64,000 bases of DNA, from the NCBI RefSeq assembly GCF_009829915.1, contig NZ_SZZW01000002.1, positions 212,238 to 276,237 of the forward strand. Direction: 5' to 3'. The notes below the pieces were generated by a model. It was not told where the DNA came from. It was given only the letters and a program-made list of their open reading frames with translations, and did not search any database. A program made the position numbers and the translations under genes. The DNA comes from Pantoea sp. Nvir (lineage in GTDB: Bacteria > Pseudomonadota > Gammaproteobacteria > Enterobacterales > Enterobacteriaceae). Below, piece by piece: positions 40,323 through 53,173 of this stretch (the stretch's first letter is position 1; each line of letters opens with the position of its first letter).

Positions 40323-41489
40323 AGCAATGCCCGTCTCTTCATTCTAGCACAGATAACATAAGGATCGTAATTAGGGATAAGGATTATGCAATTTCCGGAA
40401 AATATTTCCGTTTGAATCCATCAAACTCCTTAGGCCAACTTGATGTATTTTTATCAGGATAAATAATTCTTGTAATCACTTTACTCGTACTAATACTCAG
40501 GCTTACTGTTAAATGTAGTAAGGCATTCAGAAAATTTCCTCAGCATAATTTTGATATTTAGGATATATCAATAAGAAAGTTAGATGTTTACAAAGTCGGG
40601 TTATCTTAAAAAGTAAAGAAAAAGTGCCGAATCCAGCAAATGTACAGATTACTAAAGCTCAGCTAAAGGATATCTCAAGACAGGTTAAACTGTCGCGATT
40701 AGAAATCACCATACTTACCGAGTGATTTCTGTATTTTGTGGATAAAAACTTATGGAATAGTTTAGTATTGAAGTTCTGTCTCGCGTGACTCTTTATAGTT
40801 TAGTTTGTTGAAGGCTGTTTGTAGCCGATTTTTTTCTCTCCTGTTATATCAGTAAGTTATGCTCAGATTCCTTCTAGGCTTACTCTTCTGATCTCCGTGT
40901 CTATCATTTATCATAAGCGCAAAAACTTCTTATTCCTTAGCCAAGGTTAGGTTAGAAAGAGATTAGATCTGATGATCTTTATTTATGTTGTTTGAGCAAT
41001 ACTACTTAAGGTAAAACAACCTGGGCACCATAAACACTCCAAACTAATATACATGACTTTGATGAGTGGGAACTCCATACAGGCACATGGCAGCACATTC
41101 TCCCATGCTTACGGCGCTGCTGCTAGGTAATGTACCCTATAAAAAAAAGCAAAGGATACTTCAATACTTAATGTGTAAGCTACTACGTAGTTTCTAATTA
41201 ACCAATTTCGTGACTGCTTGGCTTAAGCGATAACACAATGAGAAATTCTTACTATGTTAATAGTAATATATACTTAGCGTGAAAATAGAATTTTTACTGA
41301 ATTGCCAAGAGAGAAAATAAGTGCTGTTTTGCAACGAACGCACGAAGTTTAAAAAATGGCTCTCTACTACCCGCAGTAGTAACATACTTTGATGAGAGTT
41401 TGCTAAAACAGGTAAATAAGTATCTTATTTAAGATACAAGATACAAGGGCGATTTGAGTTGCCCTTGTGGTCCGTCTTAATGGATATGC
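40323..41489. other. Eroded spacer yeaG-gapA
   Basis: 1,167 bp. mipA, yeaE and yeaD stand here in relatives and are not recognisable. It holds a hairpin AGAAATCAC...GTGATTTCT (40701-40709 with 40722-40730), a dyad GTATCTTATTTAAGATAC (41420-41437) and the gapA terminator-like hairpin. Confidence 0.55.
41443..41468 (-). terminator. Probable gapA terminator hairpin
   Basis: ACAAGGGC (41443-41450) pairs perfectly with GCCCTTGT (41461-41468), 21 bp beyond the gapA stop. On the minus strand the hairpin is followed by ATCTTGTATCTTA, a weak T-tract, and then by another dyad. Confidence 0.6.
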
Positions 41490-43483
<1,994 letters not shown>

Positions 43484-44215
43484 ATGGAGAACCTGCTAAT
43501 TGACAAAAATATTATTATTGACGATAAGGTTATTCCTTATTTTATAGTACATCACTTACTTATCAGCACTCAGTGCTAGTACATTAAAGACTATGAAAAT
43601 ACTAAGCATGTCTTCACGGAATTAAATATCTGCAGTGGAAACAATAAATATAGTTCTTTGCCATCTAGAAATACAATTCATGAATGGCATCCAATCTAAT
43701 GAGTAGATATGTATTATTGATCATAATGTTCCAATTCTAATTGTTTTGGCAAGGGAAAGCATAGAAGATATCACATAAGCAAGATTTTCTGCTTAACTTT
43801 TTGAAAAAAATAAAGAGTTTTTGTCAGGCGGACTATGTGTGTATTTTAGGACACAACCAGTGGGGCTGCCGGAATTAAATAGCTTATTACGCCATTTAAA
43901 TATATTGGTACGTCAAACCAATTTAAGATGATAACTTCCAGTATTAGTTGGTTATTATCATCGTATCTAAAAAAATCTGATCCTGGTTTCAGTTGAGCTA
44001 ATACCACACTTCATATTGACGGTCATCAAATTAAACTGATTAATAATATTCGCCTTGGTAATATGGGAAGTACACATCTTCACCAAATTAGTCAGCGCGT
44101 GGATAACTGGCAATGCCATACCTGAGAGGCTAACAGCAGCATCTGCCTGATGTTATCGGCTAAAAAAATAGGCGAAGATATAATCTCTTCTGACGATGAA
44201 GACAGGTATAACTAA
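43484..44215 (+). pseudogene. rssB: rssB (sigma-S adaptor / response regulator) pseudogene
   Basis: Reading across frames gives LLIDKNIII.DDK (start, after a strong GGAGGAGG ribosome site), FMNGIQSNE, VPILIVLARESIEDIT, and at the end LPVLVGYYHR, KNLILVS, LGNMGSTHLHQISQRVDNWQ and LMLSAKK. These match RssB along its length (MNGLKLLE, TPVLVISATENMADIA, FPLLVGYYHRELKNLILVS, LGTLGNAYLNQLSQRCDAWQ). More than six stops and shifts destroy it, but size and position (upstream of galU) are preserved, so the loss is recent. RssB delivers sigma-S to ClpXP; its loss should stabilise sigma-S if rpoS survives. Confidence 0.93.
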
Positions 44216-44289
44216 TATACTCATTTCAGACTTTTCATTGAAGTATCAATGATTAATTTGCAATGCCTAGTGTTAAGAGAGGTATCTTG

Positions 44290-45198
44290 ATGTCTGCCTG
44301 TAAATCTAAAGTAAAAAAAGCAGTAATCCCGGTTGCAGGTTTGGGTACTCGTATGCTTCCTGCGACAAAAGCGATACCTAAAGAGATGTTACCGTTAGTT
44401 GATAAACCATTAATTCAATACGTTGTTAATGAGTGCATAGCAGCAGGAATTAATGAAATTGTGCTAGTTACACACTCTTCTAAAGATTCTATTGAAAATC
44501 ACTTTGATACCAGCTTCGAACTGGAAGCGATGCTAGAAAAACGCGTTAAACGTCAGCTTCTGGACGAAATTCAATCTATCTGTCCGCCACATGTGACCAT
44601 TATGCAAGTACGTCAGGGTATCGCGAAAGGCTTAGGGCACGCGGTCATGTGCGCCCATCCGCTAGTCGGGGACGAGCCAGTGGCAGTTATTCTACCAGAT
44701 GTGATTATTGATGAATATGAATCCAACCCGACAACAGAAAACTTAGCAGAAATGTTGAGACGTTTTGATGAGTCAGGCCATAGCCAGATTATGGTTGAAC
44801 CAGTTGTCGATGTAACATCTTACGGTGTAGTTGATTGTCAAGGTGAAGAACTACAGCCGGGTGATAGTGCACCGATAATTGGCATAGTTGAAAAACCAAA
44901 AGCTAATGAAGCTCCATCCAACTTTGCAGTAGTGGGTCGTTATGTTCTCTCTGCAGATATCTGGCCGCTGCTGGCGAAAACCCCTTTAGGTACAAGCGGT
45001 GAAGTACAGCTCACTGATTCTATCGCCATGTTAATAGAGAAAGAGACTGTAGACTCTTATCATTTAAAAGGTATAAGCCATGACTGTGGTAATAAACTAG
45101 GTTATATGCAGACATTTGTTGAATATGGTGTTCGTCATCCAGTGCTGGGCAAAAATTTTTCTCAATGGCTCGATAGTGCAGTCGGCAATAAAAAGTAA
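44290..45198 (+). CDS. galU: UTP-glucose-1-phosphate uridylyltransferase GalU
   Basis: 302 residues from the ATG at 44290 (AGAGG upstream); the frame is open nine codons further. GalU makes UDP-glucose from UTP and glucose-1-phosphate. The nucleotidyltransferase signature [20 protein letters not shown] (about 14-33), VILPDVIID and the VEKPK block are intact. It is followed at 22 bp by ugd, then an epimerase, forming a nucleotide-sugar operon. E. coli does not have ugd here; the arrangement resembles other Enterobacterales. Confidence 0.97.
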   Translation: MSACKSKVKKAVIPVAGLGTRMLPATKAIPKEMLPLVDKPLIQYVVNECIAAGINEIVLVTHSSKDSIENHFDTSFELEAMLEKRVKRQLLDEIQSICPPHVTIMQVRQGIAKGLGHAVMCAHPLVGDEPVAVILPDVIIDEYESNPTTENLAEMLRRFDESGHSQIMVEPVVDVTSYGVVDCQGEELQPGDSAPIIGIVEKPKANEAPSNFAVVGRYVLSADIWPLLAKTPLGTSGEVQLTDSIAMLIEKETVDSYHLKGISHDCGNKLGYMQTFVEYGVRHPVLGKNFSQWLDSAVGNKK

Positions 45199-45220
45199 TC
45201 TATAATTATAGGATCATTCA

Positions 45221-46564
45221 ATGAATGTTACTGTATTTGGTGTTGGCTATGTTGGTCTAGTGCAAGCTGCAGTGTTAGCTGAAGTCGGACATGAGGTTCT
45301 GTGTATTGATGTAGATACAAAAAAAATAGAAAACTTGAAAAAAGGTATCCTCCCTATCTTCGAACCAGGTCTGACATCCTTGGTGAAGTCGAACTATGCG
45401 AGCGGTCGCCTCAAATTCAGTAATAATGCGGAAGAGGGCGTCAACCATGGCCTCATTCAATTTATAGCTGTTGGCACGCCGTCTAATAAAGATGGTTCAG
45501 CTAACCTTAAATATGTGACTGGTGTTGCACATACCATAGCGCAGCATATGCAAGATTATAAAGTTGTACTTAATAAGTCTACAGTTCCAGTAGGCACAGT
45601 AGACAAAATGCATAAATTAATGCAAGACACCTTGTGGGAACGCGGTCTCAGTTTAATGTTTGATGTAGTATCTAACCCAGAATTCCTCAAGGAAGGAGCG
45701 GCCGTAAACGATTGTATGCGTCCTGAGCGCATCATTGTTGGCACAGACAATAAAGCCGTAGAAGAGCTATTATGCGAACTCTATGATCCATTTAATCGTA
45801 ACCACGCACGCATGATTGTAATGGATATTCGTAGCGCAGAGCTGACCAAATACGCGGCAAACTGCATGCTCGCGACGAAAATCAGTTTTATGAATGAAAT
45901 TTCCAACCTTGCCGAACTTCTAGGAGCAGATGTCGAGAAAGTGCGTCAAGGCATCGGCGCTGATTCACGTATCGGGTACCACTTTATATATCCAGGCTGC
46001 GGCTACGGTGGTTCTTGCTTTCCGAAAGATATTCAGGCAATCATCCACACAGCAGAGTCTATTGGCTACAAACCTCATCTGCTACAAGCGGTAGAATCAG
46101 TCAACGACATACAAAAAAATAAGTTATCTGCGTTTATTAACCACTATTTTAGCCACGACCTAAGCGGAAAAACTTTCGCTCTGTGGGGGTTGGCGTTTAA
46201 GCCAAACACTAACGATATGCGTGAAGCATCCAGTCGAGTCCTAATGGAAGCTCTATGGAAAGCAGGGGCAACCGTACAAGCATTCGACCCGGAAGCAATG
46301 AATGAGGCACAACGTATCTACGGTAACCGTAGCGATCTCAAGTTAATGGATACTAAAGAAGCAGCACTGCAGGGAGCAGATGGCCTGGTTATTTGCACTG
46401 AGTGGCAGATTTTCCGTGCGCCTGATTTTGATATAATCAAAAATTCCCTGAAGCATCCCGTGATCTTTGATGGTCGTAACCTGTATGATCCAGAACGTAT
46501 CAGCGAACGTGGTTTCGTATATTACGCAATCGGTCGCGGAGCATCCACTATTCAAATTACATAA
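45221..46564 (+). CDS. ugd: UDP-glucose 6-dehydrogenase
   Basis: 447 residues. It oxidises UDP-glucose to UDP-glucuronate with two NAD. The N-terminal Rossmann motif [10 protein letters not shown] is at 7-16; STVPVGT near 120-126; the catalytic cysteine is C266 in [12 protein letters not shown]; the C-terminal UDP-binding domain has [17 protein letters not shown]. Its length fits the longer Ugd type rather than the 388-residue E. coli enzyme. It uses the product of galU and feeds the next gene, 14 bp downstream. Confidence 0.95.
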   Translation: MNVTVFGVGYVGLVQAAVLAEVGHEVLCIDVDTKKIENLKKGILPIFEPGLTSLVKSNYASGRLKFSNNAEEGVNHGLIQFIAVGTPSNKDGSANLKYVTGVAHTIAQHMQDYKVVLNKSTVPVGTVDKMHKLMQDTLWERGLSLMFDVVSNPEFLKEGAAVNDCMRPERIIVGTDNKAVEELLCELYDPFNRNHARMIVMDIRSAELTKYAANCMLATKISFMNEISNLAELLGADVEKVRQGIGADSRIGYHFIYPGCGYGGSCFPKDIQAIIHTAESIGYKPHLLQAVESVNDIQKNKLSAFINHYFSHDLSGKTFALWGLAFKPNTNDMREASSRVLMEALWKAGATVQAFDPEAMNEAQRIYGNRSDLKLMDTKEAALQGADGLVICTEWQIFRAPDFDIIKNSLKHPVIFDGRNLYDPERISERGFVYYAIGRGASTIQIT

Positions 46565-46578
46565 TTAATGAGGGAATA

Positions 46579-47589
46579 ATGAATATTCTGGTCACAGGTG
46601 CTGCAGGTTTTATTGGATTCCATGTGTCTCAACGCTTGCTAACTGCTGGTCATCATATTGTGGGCCTGGATAATCTTAATGACTATTATGATGTTAAACT
46701 GAAGCAGAGCCGATTAGGGTTAATCACACAGCATCCTAGTTTTACTTTTATAAAAATGGATTTGTCAGATCGAGTAGCCGTCGCCTCAATTTTTTCACAA
46801 TACTCGTTCAAACGGGTTATTCATCTAGGTGCGCAGGCTGGAGTGCGATATTCTATTGATAATCCGCACTCCTATGCAGATACGAATCTAATCGGTCATT
46901 TAAATATTCTGGAAGGATGTCGCTGTCATAAAATTGAACATCTGCTCTATGCATCTTCCAGTTCTGTTTATGGACTAAACCGAAAAATTCCTTTTTCTAC
47001 AAATGATAGAGTGGATCATCCTGTATCGCTTTATGCAGCAACAAAAAAAGCCAATGAGCTGATGTCTCATACCTACTCGCATCTTTATCAACTTCCCACC
47101 ACCGGGCTACGCTTTTTTACCGTTTATGGTCCATGGGGACGCCCAGATATGGCACTTTTTAAATTTACAAGAGCAATAATTGCAGGTGAACCGATCGATG
47201 TCTATAACTGTGGTGAGATGAAACGTGACTTTACTTATATCGATGATGTTACCGAAGCCATTGTACGTCTGCAGAATATTGTTCCACAACCAGACCAAAA
47301 CTGGACGGCAGAGAGCGGTTCACCGGCAACCAGTTCCGCTCCTTATCGTGTGTATAATATAGGGAACAGCCAGCCTATAAGCTTGATGAAATATATTGAA
47401 GCGACTGAAAAAGCACTAGGTATAAAAGCGAAGAAGAACATGTTACCTATGCAACCAGGCGATCTGCTAGAGACTAGTGCAGATACAAAGGAATTGTATC
47501 AAGCTATTGGCTTTAAACCACATACTAATATGGCGGATGAAGGCGTAACAAAGTTCGTCAGATGGTATCGCGGATTTTACAACGTCTGA
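46579..47589 (+). CDS. UDP-glucuronate 4-epimerase (SDR family)
   Basis: 336 residues. An extended short-chain dehydrogenase with TGAAGFIG (6-13) and the catalytic YAATK (Y152, K156) with the Ser cluster ASSSSVYG. The sequence LRFFTVYGPWGRPDMALFKF (first 20) is typical of NAD-dependent UDP-glucuronate 4-epimerases, which make UDP-galacturonate. Context after ugd supports this substrate; specificity is otherwise inferred. Galacturonate can enter LPS core or a capsule. GAGGGAAT precedes the ATG. Last gene of the galU-ugd unit; symbols used for this family include uge, gla and wbnF. Confidence 0.88.
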   Translation: MNILVTGAAGFIGFHVSQRLLTAGHHIVGLDNLNDYYDVKLKQSRLGLITQHPSFTFIKMDLSDRVAVASIFSQYSFKRVIHLGAQAGVRYSIDNPHSYADTNLIGHLNILEGCRCHKIEHLLYASSSSVYGLNRKIPFSTNDRVDHPVSLYAATKKANELMSHTYSHLYQLPTTGLRFFTVYGPWGRPDMALFKFTRAIIAGEPIDVYNCGEMKRDFTYIDDVTEAIVRLQNIVPQPDQNWTAESGSPATSSAPYRVYNIGNSQPISLMKYIEATEKALGIKAKKNMLPMQPGDLLETSADTKELYQAIGFKPHTNMADEGVTKFVRWYRGFYNV

Positions 47590-48262
47590 AAAGAAGTAAG
47601 AACAAGCTTTCTTTTTAGCACCCCCCCTTATATCGCAGATAATTTTAATGCGTCACATATCAGAGATCTACAAATCTATCAGAATAACTAATATTAGTTT
47701 ATCTGAAAATATGCCATCTTTATTTTTACTTTTTTAGGAGAGGCTATCTCACAATAAGAATCACTTAATTTTTAAGTCCGCCTTTTCCAAAACTACATCC
47801 TATATAATTTTGATATCTTCATTCTATATTTATTTAGATGACTGAACGCTATGATTGGCGAACGGCGCACGAATAGTGGCTCTCCATTAAGTATGTCGAA
47901 TTAAGTCACAATAGCAGCATATTGTTACCGAGTGAAGAAAATAATTTCAGCATATATTTAAAGAAAAAGTGTTGTTTTTTAATAGGAAATGATGATCTAT
48001 AAATGAGGTATGTGGATGTTTAATGGTTATCAATTTCATACTGAAACTATTCCATTTGATATACCTTTTTTAGCCTATGAACCAGAATTAAATATGTGCC
48101 CTTTATTGCATAAAGTATGACTTTAGCATTATGTATACTTACTGGCGTAACAATTTGTCTAAATTTTACTATTGCATCGGAATTTTCTGGTTTCCTCGCT
48201 GGTTAACCGGCTGTTTTTTGCGTAAATTAAGCGCGATTTCCATTCCCTCATCGGAGCGAACT
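47590..48262. other. Eroded spacer epimerase-marC
   Basis: 673 bp. hns, tdk and adhE stand in this interval in relatives; none is recognisable. It has a run of seven Cs (47621-47627) soon after the epimerase stop. An open frame leads into marC from 48131 but the part before 48263 has no family similarity. Confidence 0.55.
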
Positions 48263-48913
48263 GTGCACCCTGCTTCTTTACTAGATTTTTCAGGCTATAT
48301 AAAATTCTTTGTTGGTCTATTCGCCTTAGTAAATCCGGTTGGTATTATTCCGGTTTTTATCAGTCTAACAAGCTATCAAGCAGTAGCTGAACGCAATAAA
48401 ACTAATATGACTGCCAATATAGCAGTTGCAATTATTCTATGGACATCGCTTTTTCTCGGCGACGCTATTCTGCGTATCTTCGGTATTTCCATCAATTCCT
48501 TCCGAATTGCGGGTGGTATTTTGGTGGTGATCATCGCTATGTCGATGATCAGCGGCAAGCTGGGAGAAGACAAACAGAATAAGCAAGAAAAATCAGAAAC
48601 TGCGATTAGGGAAAGCATTGGCGTTGTGCCACTTGCCTTGCCGCTTATGGCGGGGCCAGGTGCTATCAGTTCCACCATTGTTTGGAGTACGCGCTATCAT
48701 AGCTTACAAAATTTACTTGGTTTTAGTGTGGCGATTGCGCTTTTTGCTTTCTGTTGCTGGTTGTTGTTTCGTGTCGCTCCGTTGATGGTACGACTGCTGG
48801 GTCAAACTTGTATTAACGTCATTACACGTATCATGGGTTTGTTATTGATGGCTCTTGGTGTTGAATTTGTGGTCACCGGAGTTAAGGGAATTTTTCCTAA
48901 TTTGCTAAACTAG
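48263..48913 (+). CDS. ychE: MarC/YchE-family inner membrane protein
   Basis: 216 residues from the GTG at 48263 (GGAG six bases upstream), matching the 215 of E. coli YchE. The frame is open 44 codons more, but that extension is unrelated to the family. Six membrane segments are predicted; conserved stretches include FFVGLFALVNPVGIIPVFIS, MSMISGKLGEDKQNKQ and PLALPLMAGPGAISSTIV. Function is unknown: MarC proteins were once linked to antibiotic resistance, but this has not held up. The neighbouring opp operon and adhE are gone. Confidence 0.93.
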   Translation: MHPASLLDFSGYIKFFVGLFALVNPVGIIPVFISLTSYQAVAERNKTNMTANIAVAIILWTSLFLGDAILRIFGISINSFRIAGGILVVIIAMSMISGKLGEDKQNKQEKSETAIRESIGVVPLALPLMAGPGAISSTIVWSTRYHSLQNLLGFSVAIALFAFCCWLLFRVAPLMVRLLGQTCINVITRIMGLLLMALGVEFVVTGVKGIFPNLLN

Positions 48914-49395
48914 TATTTTTTAATTTTTCTGCCTGGACGAGTCCATATAAAAATAACAATAGTGCGATTCTATCTTTCTATATTAGAGAATAAATCATTA
49001 AGGGAATATTGTGCTAAAGGGCTTCTCATATTATTAAGTGAATTATATGAAATGATAGAGCAGATGTTTTTTTATTAATCGAGTTCGATTACGTAGTTTT
49101 TCTAAACTTTAACTGTCATTACCATAGAATATACCAATTAATCACATCGTCCCGTTAATTTTAGGGGTAGTGATCAATGATCCATCAAACTTTTCCTCAC
49201 ATGATGTTCGATAAGCTACCGAGCAAAGTGTGCTAAACATGGCACATTCAGCTTTATCTTACATCGAGCAGTCTATTGCGAAAAGAGAAACATTCTGGTC
49301 GGAATACTGATGCACATTGTCTCTTGTATTACCGATACGTAATAAATAGCATCGTACAGCTTATGATCTTCATCACATTCTAATTTCATTCCATT
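48914..49395. other. Spacer marC-clsA (opp operon lost)
   Basis: 482 bp between convergent genes. oppABCDF and yciU stand here in relatives, about 6 kb now deleted. No gene remnant or clear terminator is visible. Confidence 0.6.
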
Positions 49396-50856
49396 CTACA
49401 ATAAAGGACTAAAGAAGTAGAATAACCGTTCAACGATACGCTGCCACCAGGCACGCTTTGTCCAACGGTTAGCATCTAGTAAACACGAACGTGCGATGTA
49501 GTCGTCCTGTACACAGGCTATATCATTGCCAAAACTTGCATCATCTACTACTAGCGTAATCTCAAAATTGAGCCATAAACTACGCATATCGAGGTTTACG
49601 GTACCTACTAGACTAAGTTGTCCATCTACCAATACACTCTTTGTATGTAATAAGCCATCCTCAAACTGATAAATTTTGACGCCGGCATCTAGCAATTCGC
49701 TAAAAAAAGCGCGGCTTGCCCAGCTAACTAGCATCGAATCATTATGACGCGGTATAATGATACTAACTTCCACGCCGCGCAGTGATGCTGTGCAGATAGC
49801 GTGTAGTAAATCGTCGCTTGGCACAAAATAAGGGGTGGTCATACTCAGCTGCTCGCGTGCCGAATAGATGGCAGTTAGAAGGGCCTGATGGATCATATTT
49901 TCCGGAAACCCGAATCCAGAGGCGATAAATTGCACCGTATGGCCACTTCCCTGCTCAAAAGGCATAATATTGCCGTCAGGTGGGGGAGGTAGAATGCGTT
50001 TCCCCGTTTCGATCTCCCAATCACAACTGTAGACGATGCCTATGGTAGTTGCCACTGGCCCTTTCATACGTGCCATGAGATCAGTCCACTGACCAACGCC
50101 TGCATCTTGTTTAAAATAACGAGGATCTACTAAGTTCATGCTACCGGTATAAGCGATATAATTGTCGATCAGCACCACCTTGCGATGTTGCCTCAAGTCC
50201 ATACGGCGTAAAAATACGCGTAGTAGACTAACCTGCAGTGCTTCTACTACATCGATGCCCGCATTGCGCATCATACCTACCCAAGGACTGCGGAAAAAGG
50301 TAATACTACCTGCAGAGTCGAGCATTAAGCGACAATATACTCCGCGCCGAGACGCGGCTATCAAGGATTCAGCAACATCATCTGCTAACCCTCCAGGATG
50401 CCAGATATAGAACACCATTTCGATATTATGACGTGCCAACTGAATATCGCGAATTAAAGCTTGCATAACATCATCTGAACTGGTGAGTAACTGCAGTTGA
50501 TTGCCTTTCACCCCAGCAATTCCTTGACGGTTCTGGCATAGCTGAAACAAAGAACGTGCTACATCACTGTGTTCGGTAGCGAAGATATGCCTGAGTTGTT
50601 TTAGATCATTGAGCCATTTCTCCGTAGCAGGCCACATAATACGCGCACGCTCTGCGCGGCGTTTGCCTAGGTGAGGCTCACCAAATGAGAGGTATGCTAT
50701 GATGCCGACTAAAGGAAGGATATATATAATCAACAACCATGCCATCGCGGATGGCACTGTGCGGCGTTTTATTAAAATCCTCAGAGTAACTCCGGCAATC
50801 ATCAACCAGTAGCCAAAAATGAATAAAAATTTGATTAAATTATAAAAAGTATTCAT
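49396..50856 (-). CDS. clsA: Cardiolipin synthase A
   Basis: 486 residues, full length. ClsA condenses two phosphatidylglycerols into cardiolipin and glycerol at the inner membrane. Two N-terminal membrane segments (about 7-27 and 36-56) are followed by two phospholipase-D HKD motifs: HRKVVLIDN near 224 and HTKSVLVDG at 404-412, each with a downstream N in GSMNLVD and GTVNLDMR. Intact. Retained membrane-lipid diversity points to a symbiont with its own envelope metabolism. Confidence 0.96.
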   Translation of the reverse strand: MNTFYNLIKFLFIFGYWLMIAGVTLRILIKRRTVPSAMAWLLIIYILPLVGIIAYLSFGEPHLGKRRAERARIMWPATEKWLNDLKQLRHIFATEHSDVARSLFQLCQNRQGIAGVKGNQLQLLTSSDDVMQALIRDIQLARHNIEMVFYIWHPGGLADDVAESLIAASRRGVYCRLMLDSAGSITFFRSPWVGMMRNAGIDVVEALQVSLLRVFLRRMDLRQHRKVVLIDNYIAYTGSMNLVDPRYFKQDAGVGQWTDLMARMKGPVATTIGIVYSCDWEIETGKRILPPPPDGNIMPFEQGSGHTVQFIASGFGFPENMIHQALLTAIYSAREQLSMTTPYFVPSDDLLHAICTASLRGVEVSIIIPRHNDSMLVSWASRAFFSELLDAGVKIYQFEDGLLHTKSVLVDGQLSLVGTVNLDMRSLWLNFEITLVVDDASFGNDIACVQDDYIARSCLLDANRWTKRAWWQRIVERLFYFFSPLL

Positions 50857-50882
50857 TAAGTGAACATCCTGCTCGCTCTTGG

Positions 50883-51110
50883 TCAGAGGAGTTTATGCGC
50901 TGATAATCGACAGTAAAACTCTAAATCACTGTTGAAGTTTGATGAAAAATCAGAGTTGGCATCGACGTGAAAAGATTTACGAAGTGATGTAGTACACATG
51001 AGGGAATGTTTTGCTAGGTCTGTGTTTTCATTGCATATGCCAGTTAGGAACAGGATGGCGTTATTGCAGCCTAATTCACGTGCTATAATATTATTCGCAT
51101 AAACTGGCAC
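50883..51110 (-). pseudogene. kch: Possible kch (potassium channel) remnant
   Basis: A 75-codon frame between clsA and yciI, where kch stands in relatives and in the same direction. The piece ELGCNNAILFLTG.CNENTD loosely resembles the RCK-domain stretch AGIDRCRAILALSDNDADN of Kch; the remainder does not align. The resemblance is weak and it could be accidental. Confidence 0.3.
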
Positions 51111-51137
51111 AGATGAACTCTGAAGAAATTGCAGATT

Positions 51138-51437
51138 TTAAAAAATGCGTTTAAAAGGCCTCACGACTACGTTTTTATAAACTTCAGCCGCAATATATGA
51201 ATCAGCCGTCACCCAGGACTGCGCAGTCTCTAGCGAGCCAAACTCTGCAATAATCGCTGAACCGATAAAGCCAGCCAGACCTGGATCACTGCTGTCAACA
51301 GCAGGCATCTCTCCGGCAACGATCAGTCGGCCTTCATTGCGCAACAGTTGTAACCGCGCTAAATGTTCCAAGTGCTCCGACTGGCGGCTTCCCAGAGAAT
51401 CTGTATTATCTTTATTAGTATAGATGATATACAGCAC
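51138..51437 (-). CDS. yciI: YciI-family protein
   Basis: 99 residues (E. coli 98). A small ferredoxin-like-fold dimer with a conserved His/Asp pocket; no proven function. Family blocks are [20 protein letters not shown] (about 20-39), [14 protein letters not shown] and RPFKRIF at the end. ATG at 51437. tonB, yciA and ompW, its neighbours in relatives, are gone. Odd to be retained; it could have an enzymatic role not yet known. Confidence 0.92.
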   Translation of the reverse strand: MLYIIYTNKDNTDSLGSRQSEHLEHLARLQLLRNEGRLIVAGEMPAVDSSDPGLAGFIGSAIIAEFGSLETAQSWVTADSYIAAEVYKNVVVRPFKRIF

Positions 51438-51832
51438 TTAAAGGCTCGCATTAGTTCATCATGTAAGTGGATACTCTAGGGGATTAACGATAGGTGTGCA
51501 AATAAAATATAGTTTTTTTAACAACGGAAAATGATACTTTTATTCTTTCTGTAAATATTTAATCACTATATTCACAATATCTCTCCTAAACAAAGTACTC
51601 CTTATCACGTATGACTTTCTATTTATGTTGTATGGTTCCATTATCACTGGTATTTGCTCTATTGAATCTATCTATATTGCGGTAGTTGAATTCTCCTACT
51701 TTGTCATTTCTTAAAACTAGCACACTTAGAGCATTTTGCATTAAGGGAAAGTGCGGTAGTCATGAAAACCGCTGTGCTCTTATTCACGTAAATTTACGTT
51801 ATAACAGCAATAACGCTTAGTGTAATCTACTG
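51438..51832. other. Spacer yciI-yciB (yciA and tonB lost)
   Basis: 395 bp. tonB and yciA are expected here from relatives. No remnant is recognisable. Loss of tonB would disable TonB-dependent outer-membrane uptake, if no other copy exists. Confidence 0.5.
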
Positions 51833-52375
51833 TTACTTAATTTTATTTTGTTGTAGTATTTGTCTCCAGATGTAGAACCCGCTAATAAAGGTAAACAGCA
51901 AGTTAAGGCCAGTCAGACCGAAAACCTTAAAGTTAACCCAAGAGGATTCTGGTAATCGGAATACAACGTAAATATTTATCAGGCCGCAAATAAGAAAAAA
52001 TAGAGTCCAAGCAATATTAAGCCGGCGCCAACTCGTTTCTGGTAACTGAATCTCCTTACCTAGTAGACTCTTAATCAACGGTTGCACCATGAAAAATTGG
52101 CTATAGAGAAGAACTAAAGCGAGCAGGCTATAGATCACCGTAATTTTCCATTTAATAAATTCAGTGTTATTAAAAACTAGTGTTAAAGTTCCGAATATTG
52201 TCACCACTACAAAGGAGATGATGTTCATCTTTTCTATCTTACGATAGAAAACCCAGCTTACTGCTAGGGCAAGACCAGTTGTGATTATCAGTAGAGCTGA
52301 GGCAACAAAAATATCGTAGATCTTGTAAAAAATAAAAAATACTAATAAAGGTAGGAAATCGAGTAACTTTATCAT
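51833..52375 (-). CDS. yciB: Inner membrane septation protein YciB (IspZ)
   Basis: 180 residues from the ATG at 52375 (TAGGA upstream); the frame is open 11 codons further but relatives start MK.LLDFLPL. Five membrane segments. It is linked to cell envelope synthesis and division: it interacts with division and elongation proteins and affects osmotic stability in E. coli. Family blocks [20 protein letters not shown] and NDTEFIKWKVTVIY-like [14 protein letters not shown] are conserved. Followed closely on the same strand by yciC upstream, so the two form an operon. Confidence 0.93.
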   Translation of the reverse strand: MIKLLDFLPLLVFFIFYKIYDIFVASALLIITTGLALAVSWVFYRKIEKMNIISFVVVTIFGTLTLVFNNTEFIKWKITVIYSLLALVLLYSQFFMVQPLIKSLLGKEIQLPETSWRRLNIAWTLFFLICGLINIYVVFRLPESSWVNFKVFGLTGLNLLFTFISGFYIWRQILQQNKIK

Positions 52376-52432
52376 AGTCAATCCTATTGAAACTAAAGTA
52401 AAGGTCATACGGCCACAGTATGTGTGGCATGC

Positions 52433-53173
52433 TTAACGCACTAGCATATAAAGCCGGAAAAGATAAATAATCAACAACGAAAAAACTATATTATTAAAGG
52501 TAGTAATCACCACAGCTAGCACGTTATCCGGCAGATTAGTCAATGATGAAGAAGCAAAAATAATCGCCATTTTTGCCAAAAGCCAAAGAATAATCGCAGG
52601 AGCTATTAGTTTCATATTTTTCCATGCTAGGCGACAGCTGGCGCGCATCGCTGCAATTACGCCAATTTTTTCGTGAGCTAAAATTATCGGAGAAAGTGAT
52701 AGCAAAATTGCTGGAATAATACTAGGTAACATAAGCACCATAAAGCCTAGTTGTACGACTAAAGTGATTAGAAAAGTTTGTAGTAGCAGTTTTGGTAACA
52801 ACGGCGCAGAACCTCCTAAGGCACGTACTACACTCACGCAATGACCGGAGGAAACCATAGTAATTAAGCACAACATACCTCCTAAAAGTAACGTATTACC
52901 GATCAGAGTGGAGAAGATACTGGCTACTGAGGTACAAAGCAGAATACGCTGTTTCTCGGGCGACATATCGTGTACTAACTCAAATAGTGATGAAGTGCTA
53001 GTATCATTTTGATGTAACTGCAGTTGCGCTATTTGATCACTACTAGGGGTAAAAGTATGCACCAGAATAACCGTGATAAAAGCTGTCATTAAAGACATCA
53101 AAACGATGGTAAGTAGCTGGTGTCGGAAAAAATTTCCTGTGTCACGGTATAACAAGTTTGCCGTGATGTACAT
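52433..53173 (-). CDS. yciC: UPF0259 inner membrane protein YciC
   Basis: 246 residues (E. coli 247). A polytopic inner membrane protein of unknown activity, related to envelope homeostasis together with YciB. It starts MYITANLLYRDTGNFFRHQL, has about six membrane segments, and ends LLIIYLFRLYMLVR. It precedes yciB by 57 bp on the same strand. ATG at 53173 with GGAG upstream. ompW and its neighbours are gone on the far side. Confidence 0.93.
   Translation of the reverse strand: MYITANLLYRDTGNFFRHQLLTIVLMSLMTAFITVILVHTFTPSSDQIAQLQLHQNDTSTSSLFELVHDMSPEKQRILLCTSVASIFSTLIGNTLLLGGMLCLITMVSSGHCVSVVRALGGSAPLLPKLLLQTFLITLVVQLGFMVLMLPSIIPAILLSLSPIILAHEKIGVIAAMRASCRLAWKNMKLIAPAIILWLLAKMAIIFASSSLTNLPDNVLAVVITTFNNIVFSLLIIYLFRLYMLVR

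Noticed and set aside
48131..48262. N-terminal extension of marC
   Set aside because: The added 44 residues do not match the family; the GTG at 48263 has the ribosome site and correct length.
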